The notes below the pieces were generated by a model that saw only the letters and a list, made by a program, of their open reading frames with translations, ran no database searches and had not been told where the DNA came from. Both the position numbers and the translations under genes were made by a program. Source: Pseudomonas sp. P5_109 (GTDB taxonomy: Bacteria > Pseudomonadota > Gammaproteobacteria > Pseudomonadales > Pseudomonadaceae). Taken from it: a DNA stretch of 64,000 bases. The DNA is taken from the NCBI RefSeq assembly GCF_034009455.1, contig NZ_CP125380.1:6491001-6555000 (forward strand), read 5' to 3'. Below, piece after piece: positions 8,064 through 17,484 of this stretch; the stretch's first letter is position 1; the number at the start of each line of letters is the position of its first letter.

Positions 8064-10247
8064 ATGTCATCAACTTCGTTCCGCCAGTCTCTGCGTCGCC
8101 TTTGGGCGCTGGATAAATTCAGCTACAGCGTGCGGGTATTCATTGCCCTGACCGGCACCATGGCGCTGTGTTGGTATCAGGACGAGATGGGCCTGCTGAT
8201 CCCGTTGTTCCTGGGGATTATCGCCAGCGCCCTGGCCGAGACCGACGACAGCTGGCAGGGCCGTCTCAATGCGCTGGCCGTGACGCTGGTGTGTTTCGCG
8301 GTCGCCGCGCTGTCTGTCGAACTGCTCTTCCCCTATCCCTCGCTGTTTATCATCGCCTTCGCCCTGGCCGCGTTTTGCCTGACCATGCTCGGCGCCCTCG
8401 GCGAGCGCTATGGCGCGATTGCCTCGGCGACGTTGATTCTGTCGGTCTACACCATGATTGGCGTGGACCAGCGTGGCGGTGCGGTCATCGACGTGTGGCA
8501 CGAGCCGGTACTGCTGGTGGCCGGTGCCGCCTGGTACGGCTTGCTTTCGGTGTTGTGGCAGGCGCTGTTTTCCAATCAGCCGGTACAGCAGAGCCTGGCG
8601 CGGTTGTTCCGCGAGCTGGGCTATTACCTGAAGCTGAAATCCTCGCTGTTCGAACCGATCCGGCAGATGGACGTGGAGGCGCGGCGCCTGGAACTGGCCC
8701 AGCAGAACGGCCGGGTGGTCGCGGCACTCAACGCCGCCAAGGAGATCATCCTGCACCGCGTCGGCAACGGTCGACCAGGCTCGAAAGTCAGCCGCTACCT
8801 CAAACTGTACTTCCTCGCCCAGGACATCCACGAGCGCGCCAGCTCTTCGCACTACCCCTATAACGCCCTGGCCGACGCCTTCTTCCACAGCGACGTGCTG
8901 TTCCGCTGCCAGCGCCTGCTGCGCCAGCAAGGCAAAGCCTGCCGGGCACTCGCCGAATCAATCCAGATGCGCCAGCCGTTCATCTATGACGCCAGTTTCG
9001 CCGAAGCCCTGAGCGACCTCGATGCCTCCCTCGAACACCTGCGCGTCCAGAGCAACCCGGCCTGGCGCGGCTTGCTGCGTTCACTGCGGGCACTGGCGGC
9101 CAACCTTGGCACCCTCGACCGCTTGCTCAGCGATGCCAGCAACCCCGACGCCCTGGCCGACGCCACCGACAGCAGCCTGCTGGACCGCTCACCGCGCAAC
9201 CTCAAGGACGTATGGCTGCGCTTGCGCACGCAGCTGACGCCAACCTCGCTGCTGTTCCGCCACGCCCTGCGATTGCCCCTGGCCTTGAGCATCGGCTACG
9301 CCATGGTGCATTTGATCCACCCGTCCCAAGGCTACTGGATCATCCTCACCACGCTGTTCGTCTGCCAACCGAACTACGGCGCCACCCGCCGCAAACTCGG
9401 TCAACGGATCATCGGCACCGCCATCGGCCTGACCCTTGCCTGGGCGTTGTTCGACCTGTTCCCGAACCCGCTGATCCAGTCGTGTTTCGCCATTGCCGCC
9501 GGGGTGGTGTTCTTTACCAACCGCACCACCCGCTACACCCTGGCGACGGCGGCGATCACCCTGATGGTGCTGTTCTGCTTCAACCAGGTGGGTGACGGTT
9601 ACGGACTGTTCCTGCCACGGTTGTTCGATACCTTGCTCGGCAGCCTGATCGCCGGGCTCGCGGTGTTCCTGTTCCTGCCGGACTGGCAGGGCCGGCGCCT
9701 GAACAAAGTGCTGGCCAACACCCTGGCCTGCAACAGCATTTACCTGCGCCAGATCATGCAGCAATACGCGGCAGGCAAAAGCGACGACCTGGCTTACCGC
9801 CTGGCCCGCCGCAATGCGCACAACGCCGACGCGGCGCTGTCGACCACACTGGCCAATATGCTGATGGAGCCTGGGCATTTCCGTAAGGAAGCGGATGTCG
9901 GCTTCCGCTTCCTGGTGCTGTCGCACACGCTACTCAGTTACCTGTCGGGCCTGGGCGCACATCGGGAAACCCTGTTGCCGGCAGACGTGCGTGAACAATT
10001 GATCGAAGGGGCCGGGGTGAAACTGGCTGCCAGCATCGATGAGATCGCCCAAGGGCTGGCGAGCAAGTCCTCGATTGCGATTCAGAGTGATGAAGAAGAA
10101 GCACTGGCCAATGAACTGGAACAGATGCCTGATGAAATCGATGAGGGGCAGCGGCTGGTGCAGACGCAGTTGGCGTTGATTTGTCGGCAGTTAGGGCCAT
10201 TACGGACGTTGGCGGCGCATCTCATCAAGGACACCAGTGAAGATTGA
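8064..10247 (+). CDS. yccS: YccS-type inner-membrane protein (FUSC family)
   Basis: 727 aa. The N-terminal half has a block of hydrophobic helices (residues ~20-180), then a soluble domain rich in charged helices. A second hydrophobic block (~390-530) includes HPSQGYWIILTTLFVCQPNYGATRRKLGQRIIGT, the repeat-type signature of fusaric-acid-resistance/YccS proteins. The family is thought to move small aromatic or other solutes across the inner membrane, but YccS itself has no proven substrate. The start is the ATG at 8064; GGAAGG lies somewhat far upstream (8046-8051). Confidence 0.87.
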   Translation: MSSTSFRQSLRRLWALDKFSYSVRVFIALTGTMALCWYQDEMGLLIPLFLGIIASALAETDDSWQGRLNALAVTLVCFAVAALSVELLFPYPSLFIIAFALAAFCLTMLGALGERYGAIASATLILSVYTMIGVDQRGGAVIDVWHEPVLLVAGAAWYGLLSVLWQALFSNQPVQQSLARLFRELGYYLKLKSSLFEPIRQMDVEARRLELAQQNGRVVAALNAAKEIILHRVGNGRPGSKVSRYLKLYFLAQDIHERASSSHYPYNALADAFFHSDVLFRCQRLLRQQGKACRALAESIQMRQPFIYDASFAEALSDLDASLEHLRVQSNPAWRGLLRSLRALAANLGTLDRLLSDASNPDALADATDSSLLDRSPRNLKDVWLRLRTQLTPTSLLFRHALRLPLALSIGYAMVHLIHPSQGYWIILTTLFVCQPNYGATRRKLGQRIIGTAIGLTLAWALFDLFPNPLIQSCFAIAAGVVFFTNRTTRYTLATAAITLMVLFCFNQVGDGYGLFLPRLFDTLLGSLIAGLAVFLFLPDWQGRRLNKVLANTLACNSIYLRQIMQQYAAGKSDDLAYRLARRNAHNADAALSTTLANMLMEPGHFRKEADVGFRFLVLSHTLLSYLSGLGAHRETLLPADVREQLIEGAGVKLAASIDEIAQGLASKSSIAIQSDEEEALANELEQMPDEIDEGQRLVQTQLALICRQLGPLRTLAAHLIKDTSED

Positions 10248-10267
10248 GATCTCTGCTGTCTGAGCGG

Positions 10268-10370
10268 GCCTCTTCGCGGGCAAGCCCGCTCCCACAGGGG
10301 TTATCTGATGGTCACAAATTTTGTGTTCGCCTTCGCCCCCTGTGGGAGCGGGCTTGCTCGCGAAGAGGCC
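10268..10370. repeat. REP doublet (GTGGGAGCGGGC type)
   Basis: Inverted units at about 10271-10296 (with a GCGGGC variant) and 10341-10370, lying between two convergent genes. Confidence 0.9.
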
Positions 10371-10403
10371 GGCAAAAACAACATGGATTCTGGATCAACC
10401 TAC

Positions 10404-11141
10404 TCACATCCCATGCTGCTTCATCAACTTGTCATAACTCCCGTCCGCCTTCATGGCCGCGATCTCCCGGTCGAAACCGGCGACGATCTGCTCATGCTGC
10501 GGATTCTTCAGGCTGACCAGAATGTGCAGGCTGTTCTCACTCAAGGGCTTGGGCAGGAACTCCACGGCGTTACGTACCTTGGGTGACTCGCGGGCCAGGT
10601 AGTAACGGGCGACGTATTCATCTTCCAGAGTGAGCTTGACCCGCTCCGCTGCAAGCATGCGCACCGCCATGGCGAAACTGTGCACGGGGATTTTCTGCAA
10701 CGAGTCGTCGTTGTCGAAAGAAGGCGAATACGCGTATCCACGCACGATGGCGATCGGATAAGTGTGCAATTGCTGCAGGTTATTGAATTCGATGGGCGCG
10801 TCTTTGCGCTTGAGAAAACGCACGCGATTGAGCAGGTACTCGCCGGAAAACTGGCCGAGTTTTGTACGCTCGTCGTTGTACCAGGCGTTGACCAGCACGT
10901 CGTATCGGCCCTCGCCCAAGCCCATCAGAGCCCGCGCCCAGGGCACCTGTTCGAACTCACTGGCATAGCCGGCCCTGGCCAGTGCGGTACTGACAATATC
11001 CGTGGCCAGACCACCGTTGACGAGCGTGGAATCGGTAAAGGGGGGCCAGGCATCAGCGACCAACCGCAGTTTTTCTGCCGCCGCTCCCTGAACCAGCAAC
11101 AGCAATCCAATCAAGGCAAAAGCTCGATGCAATCGCGGCAT
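10404..11141 (-). CDS. Periplasmic substrate-binding protein (SBP family 3)
   Basis: 245 aa. A signal peptide (hydrophobic ALIGLLLLVQGAAA, cleavage after AAA) precedes EKLRLVADAWPPFTD, the typical entry of amino-acid-type binding proteins. EGRYDVLVNAWYNDERTKLGQFS is the ligand-loop region. The start ATG at 11141 is preceded by AAGGA on the minus strand. No permease or ATPase gene is adjacent, so it may serve a remote ABC system or a signalling role. A related protein lies at 36.8 kb. Ligand unknown. Confidence 0.85.
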   Translation of the reverse strand: MPRLHRAFALIGLLLLVQGAAAEKLRLVADAWPPFTDSTLVNGGLATDIVSTALARAGYASEFEQVPWARALMGLGEGRYDVLVNAWYNDERTKLGQFSGEYLLNRVRFLKRKDAPIEFNNLQQLHTYPIAIVRGYAYSPSFDNDDSLQKIPVHSFAMAVRMLAAERVKLTLEDEYVARYYLARESPKVRNAVEFLPKPLSENSLHILVSLKNPQHEQIVAGFDREIAAMKADGSYDKLMKQHGM

Positions 11142-11397
11142 GCCAGAAATCCTTAGCGGGCGGATTGCCCGGCGTGTTTTCAGCCAAAACCCCAAGGCCC
11201 CGTACCGGCAAGACCCGGGTACTAAACATTAGCTCATCGAAGCCATAGCACAGCGCTTCAATTCAGATTACACAAAGAAGTCATCCGCGCGAAAAATGAA
11301 TGATGGCATTTTGGCCTTTGTCACAGATTCTTCCGCCATAAAGACTTCTGGCGTCAGTGCGCTTAGTATCGGAACGACGTTTTCAGGGAATCAAAAC

Positions 11398-11850
11398 ATG
11401 ACAGTCGATTGGATCTGCAAACACCACAGCGACCTGGGCAAGGAGCAGCTGTACGCCATTTTGCAGCTGCGCGCCGAGGTGTTCGTCGTCGAGCAGCAAT
11501 GCGCTTATCAAGACGTGGATGGCCAGGACCTGGAAGGTGACACTTGTCACTTGATGGCCTGGGACAGCAATCAACTGGTGGCCTATCTGCGGCTGCTCGA
11601 CCCGGAACTACAAGGCGGGGACGTAGTGATCGGTCGGGTAATCATTGCTCCACACGCACGAGGCGCCGGGCTTGGACATGAGTTGATGGACCAGGCGTTG
11701 AAGCAGATTGAAGAAAGCTGGCCGCAAACGCCGATCTACCTCTCGGCCCAGACGCATTTGCAGGGGTATTACGGGCGGTACGGGTTTGTCGTGACGGGCG
11801 AGGAGTTTGTCGAGGATGGCATTCCGCATATCGGAATGCGTCGCCCCTGA
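11398..11850 (+). CDS. elaA: GNAT acetyltransferase, ElaA type
   Basis: 150 aa. The ElaA signature LYAILQLRAEVFVVEQQCAYQDVDG is near the N-terminus. The acetyl-CoA-binding GNAT motif A is seen as GRVIIAPHARGAGLGHELM, and the C-terminus has QAQ-like SAQTHLQGYYGRYGF. Start: ATG 11398, preceded by AGGGA. The native substrate of ElaA is unknown. The gene is divergent from the binding-protein gene, with about 256 bp between the two starts. Confidence 0.9.
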   Translation: MTVDWICKHHSDLGKEQLYAILQLRAEVFVVEQQCAYQDVDGQDLEGDTCHLMAWDSNQLVAYLRLLDPELQGGDVVIGRVIIAPHARGAGLGHELMDQALKQIEESWPQTPIYLSAQTHLQGYYGRYGFVVTGEEFVEDGIPHIGMRRP

Positions 11851-11857
11851 AGGCCTC

Positions 11858-11950
11858 TTCGCGAGCAAGCCCGCTCCCACATTTGATCTCTATCGCACAA
11901 AAATTCTGTGTTCACTGCTGATCTAATGTGGGAGCGGGCTTGCTCGCGAA
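11858..11950. repeat. REP doublet (GTGGGAGCGGGC type)
   Basis: Inverted copies at 11858-11881 and 11927-11950, between convergent genes. Confidence 0.93.
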
Positions 11951-11975
11951 AGCGTCAGTCCAGTCACCGCTGAAG

Positions 11976-12272
11976 TCAGGGATACTCCAGCACCGCCTTG
12001 ATCTGCCGCAGATTACGCTCGATCCACCCGCGATCGATCGCACCCCACTCGCGAATCCGATAGCGCCCAGCATGGTTGCGTGCGCCCTCTTCCTGCTCGA
12101 ACTCACAGACGATATCCAGATCCGCCAGCGCCGCAATGGTGTCCTGTGCCGTGCGCCGGGGCATGCCGGTGACCTCGGTCAGCGCCGGGACGCTGCTGGC
12201 CAACCCGCTGTCGATCAGGTACGCCACGTACAGGCGGCGATAGAAACTGCTCTTGGTCTTGCTCACGTCCAT
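11976..12272 (-). CDS. Small winged helix-turn-helix protein
   Basis: 98 aa. The sequence SSVPALTEVTGMPRRTAQDTIAALADLDIVCEF has the spacing of a DNA-binding winged helix; the basic N-terminus and the C-terminal RYRIREWGAIDRGWI wing region fit the HTH_43-type family of small bacterial proteins. The start ATG at 12272 has AAGGAG at 8 nt on the minus strand. It is 35 bp downstream of the metallopeptidase gene and probably co-transcribed. Role unknown; a DNA-binding regulator is the likely reading. Confidence 0.78.
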   Translation of the reverse strand: MDVSKTKSSFYRRLYVAYLIDSGLASSVPALTEVTGMPRRTAQDTIAALADLDIVCEFEQEEGARNHAGRYRIREWGAIDRGWIERNLRQIKAVLEYP

Positions 12273-12307
12273 CCACACACTCCTTGTTGCGATTCTTGGC
12301 GGTGTAG

Positions 12308-12799
12308 CTACTGCATGTCCCGCCACGTCAGGTACACCCGCACATCAAATTCCACCTGGTGATAACCCGGCAGCATGTGTTCGCACAGTTTGTAGAAGGC
12401 CTTGTTGTGGTCCGATTCCTTGAAGTGCGCCAGCTCATGCACCACGATCATTTTCAGGAATTCGCAAGGCGCTTCCTTGAACAGCGAAGCAATGCGGATT
12501 TCCTTCTTGGCCTTGAGCTTGCCACCCTGCACCCGGGAGATCGTGGTGTGCAGGCCGAGTGCGCGGTGAGTCAGGTCCAGGCGGTTGTCGAACAACACCT
12601 TGTCGATGGCCGGAGCATTACGCAGGTACTCCTGCTTGAGGTCCAGAGCATAGGTGTACAGCGCCTTGTCGCTCTGCACCCCATGCTTTTGCGGGTAACG
12701 CTGGCTAAGGTAATCGCCCAGCCGACCGTCGGCGATCAGCTGGCGCACCTGATCCTGCAAGGTAGCGGGATAGGCCTGGAGATATTTCAACACGGTCAT
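12308..12799 (-). CDS. YgjP-like zinc metallopeptidase (DUF45/M48-type)
   Basis: 163 aa. The zinc motif is HELAHFKESDHNKAFY, that is HExxH followed by a third His (H) about five residues on, the usual arrangement in YgjP/WLM proteins. The preceding KKEIRIASLFKEAPCEFLKMIVV also matches the family. The start is taken at ATG 12799 (MTVLKYLQ); an in-frame TTG lies 12 nt upstream, and neither has a strong Shine-Dalgarno. Biological substrate unknown. Confidence 0.85.
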   Translation of the reverse strand: MTVLKYLQAYPATLQDQVRQLIADGRLGDYLSQRYPQKHGVQSDKALYTYALDLKQEYLRNAPAIDKVLFDNRLDLTHRALGLHTTISRVQGGKLKAKKEIRIASLFKEAPCEFLKMIVVHELAHFKESDHNKAFYKLCEHMLPGYHQVEFDVRVYLTWRDMQ

Positions 12800-12845
12800 C
12801 GGAGGTGGCAATACAGGTCACTGACAGATCGCCAGTGTAACGAAT

Positions 12846-14969
12846 TCAGCGGGGCAGCGCGCTCCAGTCAAACGGCTGGACAAAGACCCCGGTGTCTTCG
12901 GCCATCATCGGCCGGGCCACCAGAAAGCCTTGCACATATTCGCAGCCGTTGGCCTGCAGCCATTCATACTGCGCGACGGTTTCCACCCCTTCGGCAACCA
13001 CCAGCACCCCGTACTGTTTGCACAGGTCGATCACACTGCGCACCAGCGCCGCATCCCGTACTGATTCCGGCAACCTTGCGATCAAATGCCGGTCGAGCTT
13101 GAGGGTGTCCAGTTCCAGGTCGCGCAAGTGTGCCAGGGAACACGGTCCGGCCCCGAAGTCATCGAGCGCCACTCGCACCCCCAGGTTGTGCAGCAGGCGC
13201 AGTTGCTTGCGGGCTTCCTCGGGGTGATGCATCAAGGCCTCTTCCGTGACCTCTACCTCCAGTTGGCATGGCTGCAAGTCATGACGCTCCAGCACCTGGC
13301 GCAACTCGGCGGCCAGGTTGGGCATGCCGAACTGCGTACTGCTCAAACTGACGCCGAGCACCAGATCCTCGGCAAACATGGACTCCCAGGCTTTGCGTTG
13401 CCCGGCGCTGCGATGGTAGATCCAACTGCCCAGACGACTGATCAGCCGCGCCTCCTCCAGCAATGGCAAAAACAGCCCGGGGGGTACATCGCCAACGCTA
13501 GGATGCTGCCAGCGCAACAAGGCCTCGAAGCCACGAAGCCGCCCATCGGCAATCGCCACCTGAGGCTGATACACCAGCTTGAAATCGCGGTTCTCGATGG
13601 CGGTTCGTACACTCTCTTCCAGCATCAGCCGCGAGCGCGCCCGGCCGTTCATTTCATGATCGTAGAAGCGATATTGCTGGCGACCGGCGCGCTTGGCTTC
13701 GTACATGGCGATATCGGCCGCCCGCAGCATGCCGTCGAGATTGGCACCACAATCGGGGAACGTAGCGATGCCGATGCTGGCACCCAGGGCGATATCGAGG
13801 CCATCGACCTGCTGACAGATCGACACGCGCTCGATGAGTTTCTCGGCAATCTTCGCCGCTTGCTCGGGAAACTCCAGATCCAGCAGTGCGGTGAATTCGT
13901 CGCCGCCCATCCGCGCCAGAATGTCGAAGGGCCGCAAGCACGTCTTCAACTGTTCGGAGACCCAGCGCAGCACCCGATCGCCGGCATCGTGCCCGAGCGA
14001 ATCATTGACGCGCTTGAAGCCGTCGAGGTCCAGGTACATCAAGACCCAGGAACTGTCGGAACGCTCACCGCGCAACAGCAGGTTCTCTACGGTCTGGTAG
14101 AACCCCCGGCGGTTGAGCAATCCGGTCAGCGGATCGGTGACCGCCTGAAATTCCAGTTGCTGATGCAGATGGCGCACCACCGACATGTCCAGCACGGTCA
14201 CTACCATTGCATGTTGTTCGGCTGGTAATGGTGCGCATGACAAGGCCACCGGCACCTGCTGGCCGCGCGTCGTACGCAACAGGGCATCGTGCAGACGCAA
14301 GGTCTCGCCGCGTTTGTAGCCGGCGAAGAATTCGGAATCGGCCCAGATCGGGACATGTGGTTTTTGCAGGTAGTCCAGGAATTCCTTGCCTTGCAGCTCC
14401 TCCAGGGGGGCATTGAGCAGTCGCGACATCGCCGGATTGGCAAAGCGAATCAGACCGTCCTCGCCCAACACCAGAATGCCTTCGGCAGCGTTATCCAGCA
14501 CCGACGCATTAAAGGCACGAGCGGATTCCAGATCATGACTCAGGCGCTGCAAGGCCCGGCGGTTGCGCTGGTGTTCGAGCAACGCATGGACCTTGGGCGT
14601 GAAGATCTGTGGGTCGAACGGCTTGAACAGGTAATCCACCGCACCACTGGCATAGCCCTTGATCACGGCATCCTGGGACTGTTCGTTGGCGGTCAGGAAA
14701 ATGATCGGCGTGAGACGGGTCCGCTGGCTACCACGCATCAGGCGCGCCACTTCATAACCGTCCATACCCGGCATCTGTACGTCCAGCAGCACCAGGTCGA
14801 TATCGTGTTCAAGCAACAAACCGAGGGCCTCGAAGCCCGAGGCGGCTGTAATGACCCGCCAGTCCTGGCGCTGTAACAACGCGCGCATGCTGATCAGGTT
14901 TTCAGGGTAATCGTCGACGACTAAAAGGGTTGAGCCGCCTTCTACTGGCGTGGGTTGCGCGCATTCCAT
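12846..14969 (-). CDS. Response regulator with PAS, GGDEF and EAL domains
   Basis: 707 aa c-di-GMP enzyme. REC domain (residues ~14-130) has the phosphoacceptor D63 in LVLLDVQMPGMDG, T93 and K116. A PAS-like segment follows (~155-260). The GGDEF domain (~275-435) keeps the intact active site G355-G-D-E-F359 and an inhibitory RxxD site (R346-D349). The EAL domain (~455-700) keeps E482-A-L, VTEEAL, DDFGAG and VAEGVET. One oddity: the Asn normally found in the VNxSxxQF motif is Ser541 here. Start ATG 14969, with AGAGAAG upstream. No sensor kinase is next to it. Confidence 0.94.
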   Translation of the reverse strand: MECAQPTPVEGGSTLLVVDDYPENLISMRALLQRQDWRVITAASGFEALGLLLEHDIDLVLLDVQMPGMDGYEVARLMRGSQRTRLTPIIFLTANEQSQDAVIKGYASGAVDYLFKPFDPQIFTPKVHALLEHQRNRRALQRLSHDLESARAFNASVLDNAAEGILVLGEDGLIRFANPAMSRLLNAPLEELQGKEFLDYLQKPHVPIWADSEFFAGYKRGETLRLHDALLRTTRGQQVPVALSCAPLPAEQHAMVVTVLDMSVVRHLHQQLEFQAVTDPLTGLLNRRGFYQTVENLLLRGERSDSSWVLMYLDLDGFKRVNDSLGHDAGDRVLRWVSEQLKTCLRPFDILARMGGDEFTALLDLEFPEQAAKIAEKLIERVSICQQVDGLDIALGASIGIATFPDCGANLDGMLRAADIAMYEAKRAGRQQYRFYDHEMNGRARSRLMLEESVRTAIENRDFKLVYQPQVAIADGRLRGFEALLRWQHPSVGDVPPGLFLPLLEEARLISRLGSWIYHRSAGQRKAWESMFAEDLVLGVSLSSTQFGMPNLAAELRQVLERHDLQPCQLEVEVTEEALMHHPEEARKQLRLLHNLGVRVALDDFGAGPCSLAHLRDLELDTLKLDRHLIARLPESVRDAALVRSVIDLCKQYGVLVVAEGVETVAQYEWLQANGCEYVQGFLVARPMMAEDTGVFVQPFDWSALPR

Positions 14970-15293
14970 GCTGCTTCTCTAATTGCGGGGCGTCAGGCCG
15001 GTTTCTCGTGAAAACCGGACAAATACTGTGTCTTCACTCTAGACCCGGTTCTGCAAAAGCAGAAGGTGTCAGTGAGCCATCATTTAATCATTGTGTCTTT
15101 TTGCCGACTAACGGTCGATTGTTCAGTCCGATGTAAACCGGGAAAGATGGCATTTCGACAGGTTGTTGACGTCAACCACCCGTCAGGCGGGCGTTAACAA
15201 AATCTCCCGCTACGCTTATAAAGGCCGCCCCAAAAGGCGCGGTCTAGAGCTTCTGGCACGCCCGTGCAGCATGAACCCAGTGGAAGAACCGAC
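14970..15293. other. Intergenic region between divergent genes
   Basis: About 324 bp without a supported gene. It holds the promoter of the lyase gene (15194-15222) and a 10-bp palindrome TTGACGTCAA at 15166-15175. No REP element or structured RNA was recognised. Confidence 0.6.
15194..15222 (+). promoter_or_regulatory. Predicted sigma-70 promoter of the alginate lyase gene
   Basis: TTAACA (15194-15199), a 17-nt spacer, then TATAAA (15217-15222) match -35 and -10 boxes at ideal spacing. Predicted transcription start is about 15229, giving a leader of about 65 nt. Confidence 0.6.
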
Positions 15294-15962
15294 ATGATCG
15301 ATCTCGCAACCTGGAACCTCAGCGTTCCCGTTGGCAGCCCGCCGTACACCGTCGAAACCGCCAAACTGGTGGATGGCTTCAAGGATCAATACTTCCATTC
15401 CGACACCGGCACATTGTTTTTCTGGTCACCCGTGACCGGCTCCCGTACCGAAAACGCGATTTACCCGCGCACCGAATTGCGTGAAACCTACAGCAACGGC
15501 ACGTTGAAAAACTGGTATTACCCGGATGCCGACAATTTGTTGCATGCCACTCTGGCAGTGAATCAGGTGCCAAGTTCCGGAAAGATTGTCATTGGCCAGA
15601 TCCATGCCTTTCAAAGCCAGAAACCGCTGGTGAAAGTCGAATACCAATACAAAACCAGTACAGGCACCGGCAATATCGTCGCCAAGGTCCGGATGCATCC
15701 CGATGACGATTCAGGCCGGGTGATCATCGTTGCGACGGGGGTGAAACTCGACCAGGAGTTCAACTACCTCATTCACCTCAGCCCCGGCGGGGCCCTGGGC
15801 ATCAGCGCGGCAGGCTATCAATGGGATACGCAAATCAGCGCAACCTGGCGCGACAAACCGCTGTATTTCAAGGCAGGGGTCTATGTGCAGGACAACACCG
15901 GGTACACCAGTGAAGGCGGGAAGGTGACGTTCAGCAAGCTGGATATCGATCACAATCAATGA
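15294..15962 (+). CDS. Polysaccharide lyase family 7 (alginate lyase)
   Basis: 222 aa, single domain. The three PL7 active-site blocks are visible: RTELR (~residue 58), QIH (~101) and YFKAGVYVQ (~196). The family cleaves alginate by beta-elimination; QIH rather than QVH is usually associated with guluronate-containing substrates. The start is ATG 15294 (MIDLATWNLSVP), directly at the mature fold, and no signal peptide is present. The upstream in-frame extension is not signal-like either. It is preceded by a good promoter and followed by a REP doublet. A cytoplasmic lyase would act on imported oligomers, or be exported by a non-Sec route. Confidence 0.9.
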   Translation: MIDLATWNLSVPVGSPPYTVETAKLVDGFKDQYFHSDTGTLFFWSPVTGSRTENAIYPRTELRETYSNGTLKNWYYPDADNLLHATLAVNQVPSSGKIVIGQIHAFQSQKPLVKVEYQYKTSTGTGNIVAKVRMHPDDDSGRVIIVATGVKLDQEFNYLIHLSPGGALGISAAGYQWDTQISATWRDKPLYFKAGVYVQDNTGYTSEGGKVTFSKLDIDHNQ

Positions 15963-15982
15963 TGTCGAGGCATCGTTGACAC

Positions 15983-16072
15983 TGTGGGAGCGGGCTTGCT
16001 CGCGAAGGCGTAGGGTCAGACGACATTAATGTTGAATGACACACCGCTTTCGCGAGCAAGCCCGCTCCCACA
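15983..16072. repeat. REP doublet (GTGGGAGCGGGC type)
   Basis: Inverted copies at 15983-16006 and 16049-16072. The spacer matches the doublet at 7837 (TGTTGAATGACACACCG). Confidence 0.93.
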
Positions 16073-16102
16073 CTGATCGCGTCGACCATGGAGCATCGCT
16101 CA

Positions 16103-16131
16103 CAAAAAACCCGCCTGTTTCGGCGGGTTCT
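16103..16131 (-). terminator. Rho-independent terminator of fba
   Basis: The stem AACCCGCC/GGCGGGTT (16107-16130), with a run of A on the plus-strand left side, becomes a hairpin followed by TTTTTT on the minus strand, just after the fba stop. Confidence 0.85.
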
Positions 16132-16157
16132 TTATTGATGAAGCTAAACGCTCAGGC

Positions 16158-17222
16158 TTAGTTGACCTTGGCGTTCAACTCACCTTTCAGATAACGCTGA
16201 TACATGCCTTCCAGCGAGATCGCCTTGATCTTCGAAGCGTTGCCGGCAGTGCCGAAGGCTTCGTAGCGAGCGATGCACACATCACGCATTGCAGTGACGG
16301 TGGCGCCGAAGAATTTACGCGGGTCGAACTCGCTCGGGTTGGTGGCCATCAGGCGACGCATTGCGCCAGTGGATGCCAGGCGCAGGTCGGTGTCGATGTT
16401 GACCTTGCGCACGCCGTGCTTGATGCCTTCGACGATTTCTTCAACCGGTACGCCGTAGGTTTCCTTGATGTCGCCACCGTACTGGTTGATGATCGCCAGC
16501 CACTCTTGCGGAACCGAAGACGAACCGTGCATCACCAGGTGAGTGTTCGGAATGCGCTTGTGGATTTCCTTGATGCGGTCGATCGCCAGCACGTCGCCGG
16601 TAGGTGGCTTGGTGAACTTGTAGGCGCCGTGGCTGGTACCGATGGCGATGGCCAGGGCATCAACCTGAGTGCGTTTTACGAAGTCAGCGGCTTCTTCCGG
16701 GTCGGTCAGCATCTGGCTGTGATCCAGAACGCCTTCGGCGCCGATACCGTCTTCCTCACCGGCCATGCCGGTTTCCAGCGAACCCAGGCAGCCCAGCTCG
16801 CCTTCTACCGATACGCCACAGGCGTGAGCCATGGCCACGGTCTGTTGGGTAACGCGGACGTTGTAGTCGTAGTCGGTCGGGGTCTTGCCGTCTTCGCCCA
16901 GGGAACCGTCCATCATCACCGAGCTGAAGCCCAGTTGGATGGAGCGCTGGCAGACGTCAGGGCTGGTGCCGTGGTCCTGGTGCATGCACACCGGGATGTG
17001 CGGGAACTCTTCGATGGCAGCCAGGATCAGGTGACGCAGGAACGGTGCACCGGCGTATTTGCGAGCACCGGCCGAAGCCTGGACGATCACCGGGGAGTCA
17101 GTCTTGTCAGCGGCTTCCATGATGGCGCGCATCTGCTCAAGGTTGTTGACGTTGAAGGCTGGAACGCCGTAGCCGAACTCGGCTGCGTGGTCCAGCATCT
17201 GGCGCATGCTGATAAGTGCCAT
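16158..17222 (-). CDS. fba: Class II fructose-1,6-bisphosphate aldolase
   Basis: 354 aa zinc-dependent aldolase, interconverting fructose-1,6-bisphosphate with DHAP and glyceraldehyde-3-phosphate. The zinc/active-site motif [13 protein letters not shown] is seen at ~residues 79-91, then [14 protein letters not shown] and the glycine-rich [10 protein letters not shown]. In Pseudomonas, which lacks phosphofructokinase in the usual Embden-Meyerhof route, the enzyme acts mainly in gluconeogenesis. ATG at 17222 follows GGGAGAG. It ends the tktA-epd-pgk stretch but is separated from pgk by two small lipoprotein genes and a REP doublet, so it probably has its own promoter. Confidence 0.97.
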   Translation of the reverse strand: MALISMRQMLDHAAEFGYGVPAFNVNNLEQMRAIMEAADKTDSPVIVQASAGARKYAGAPFLRHLILAAIEEFPHIPVCMHQDHGTSPDVCQRSIQLGFSSVMMDGSLGEDGKTPTDYDYNVRVTQQTVAMAHACGVSVEGELGCLGSLETGMAGEEDGIGAEGVLDHSQMLTDPEEAADFVKRTQVDALAIAIGTSHGAYKFTKPPTGDVLAIDRIKEIHKRIPNTHLVMHGSSSVPQEWLAIINQYGGDIKETYGVPVEEIVEGIKHGVRKVNIDTDLRLASTGAMRRLMATNPSEFDPRKFFGATVTAMRDVCIARYEAFGTAGNASKIKAISLEGMYQRYLKGELNAKVN

Positions 17223-17364
17223 TGTGTGTATCTCTCCCGGTTGAGGGTCGTTAATCGTGCCAGCCTGCCGTAGCGGCGGCGGCTATTCAAGTTATTGCAG
17301 ATCGGGGGTTGGCCCGGGCTGCGAATTCGGTGTTGCGAAAATCTCAACAACTGCACAGAACCCT

Positions 17365-17454
17365 TGTGGGAGCGGGCTTGCTCGCGAATGCGGCTCAACA
17401 TTCAACATCTATGCAAGCTGATCCACCGCTTTCGCGAGCAAGCCCGCTCCCACA
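17365..17454. repeat. REP doublet (GTGGGAGCGGGC type)
   Basis: Inverted copies at 17365-17388 and 17431-17454. Confidence 0.93.
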
Positions 17455-17484
17455 TTTGGATCTCTGTACATCAAATCAATCGTG

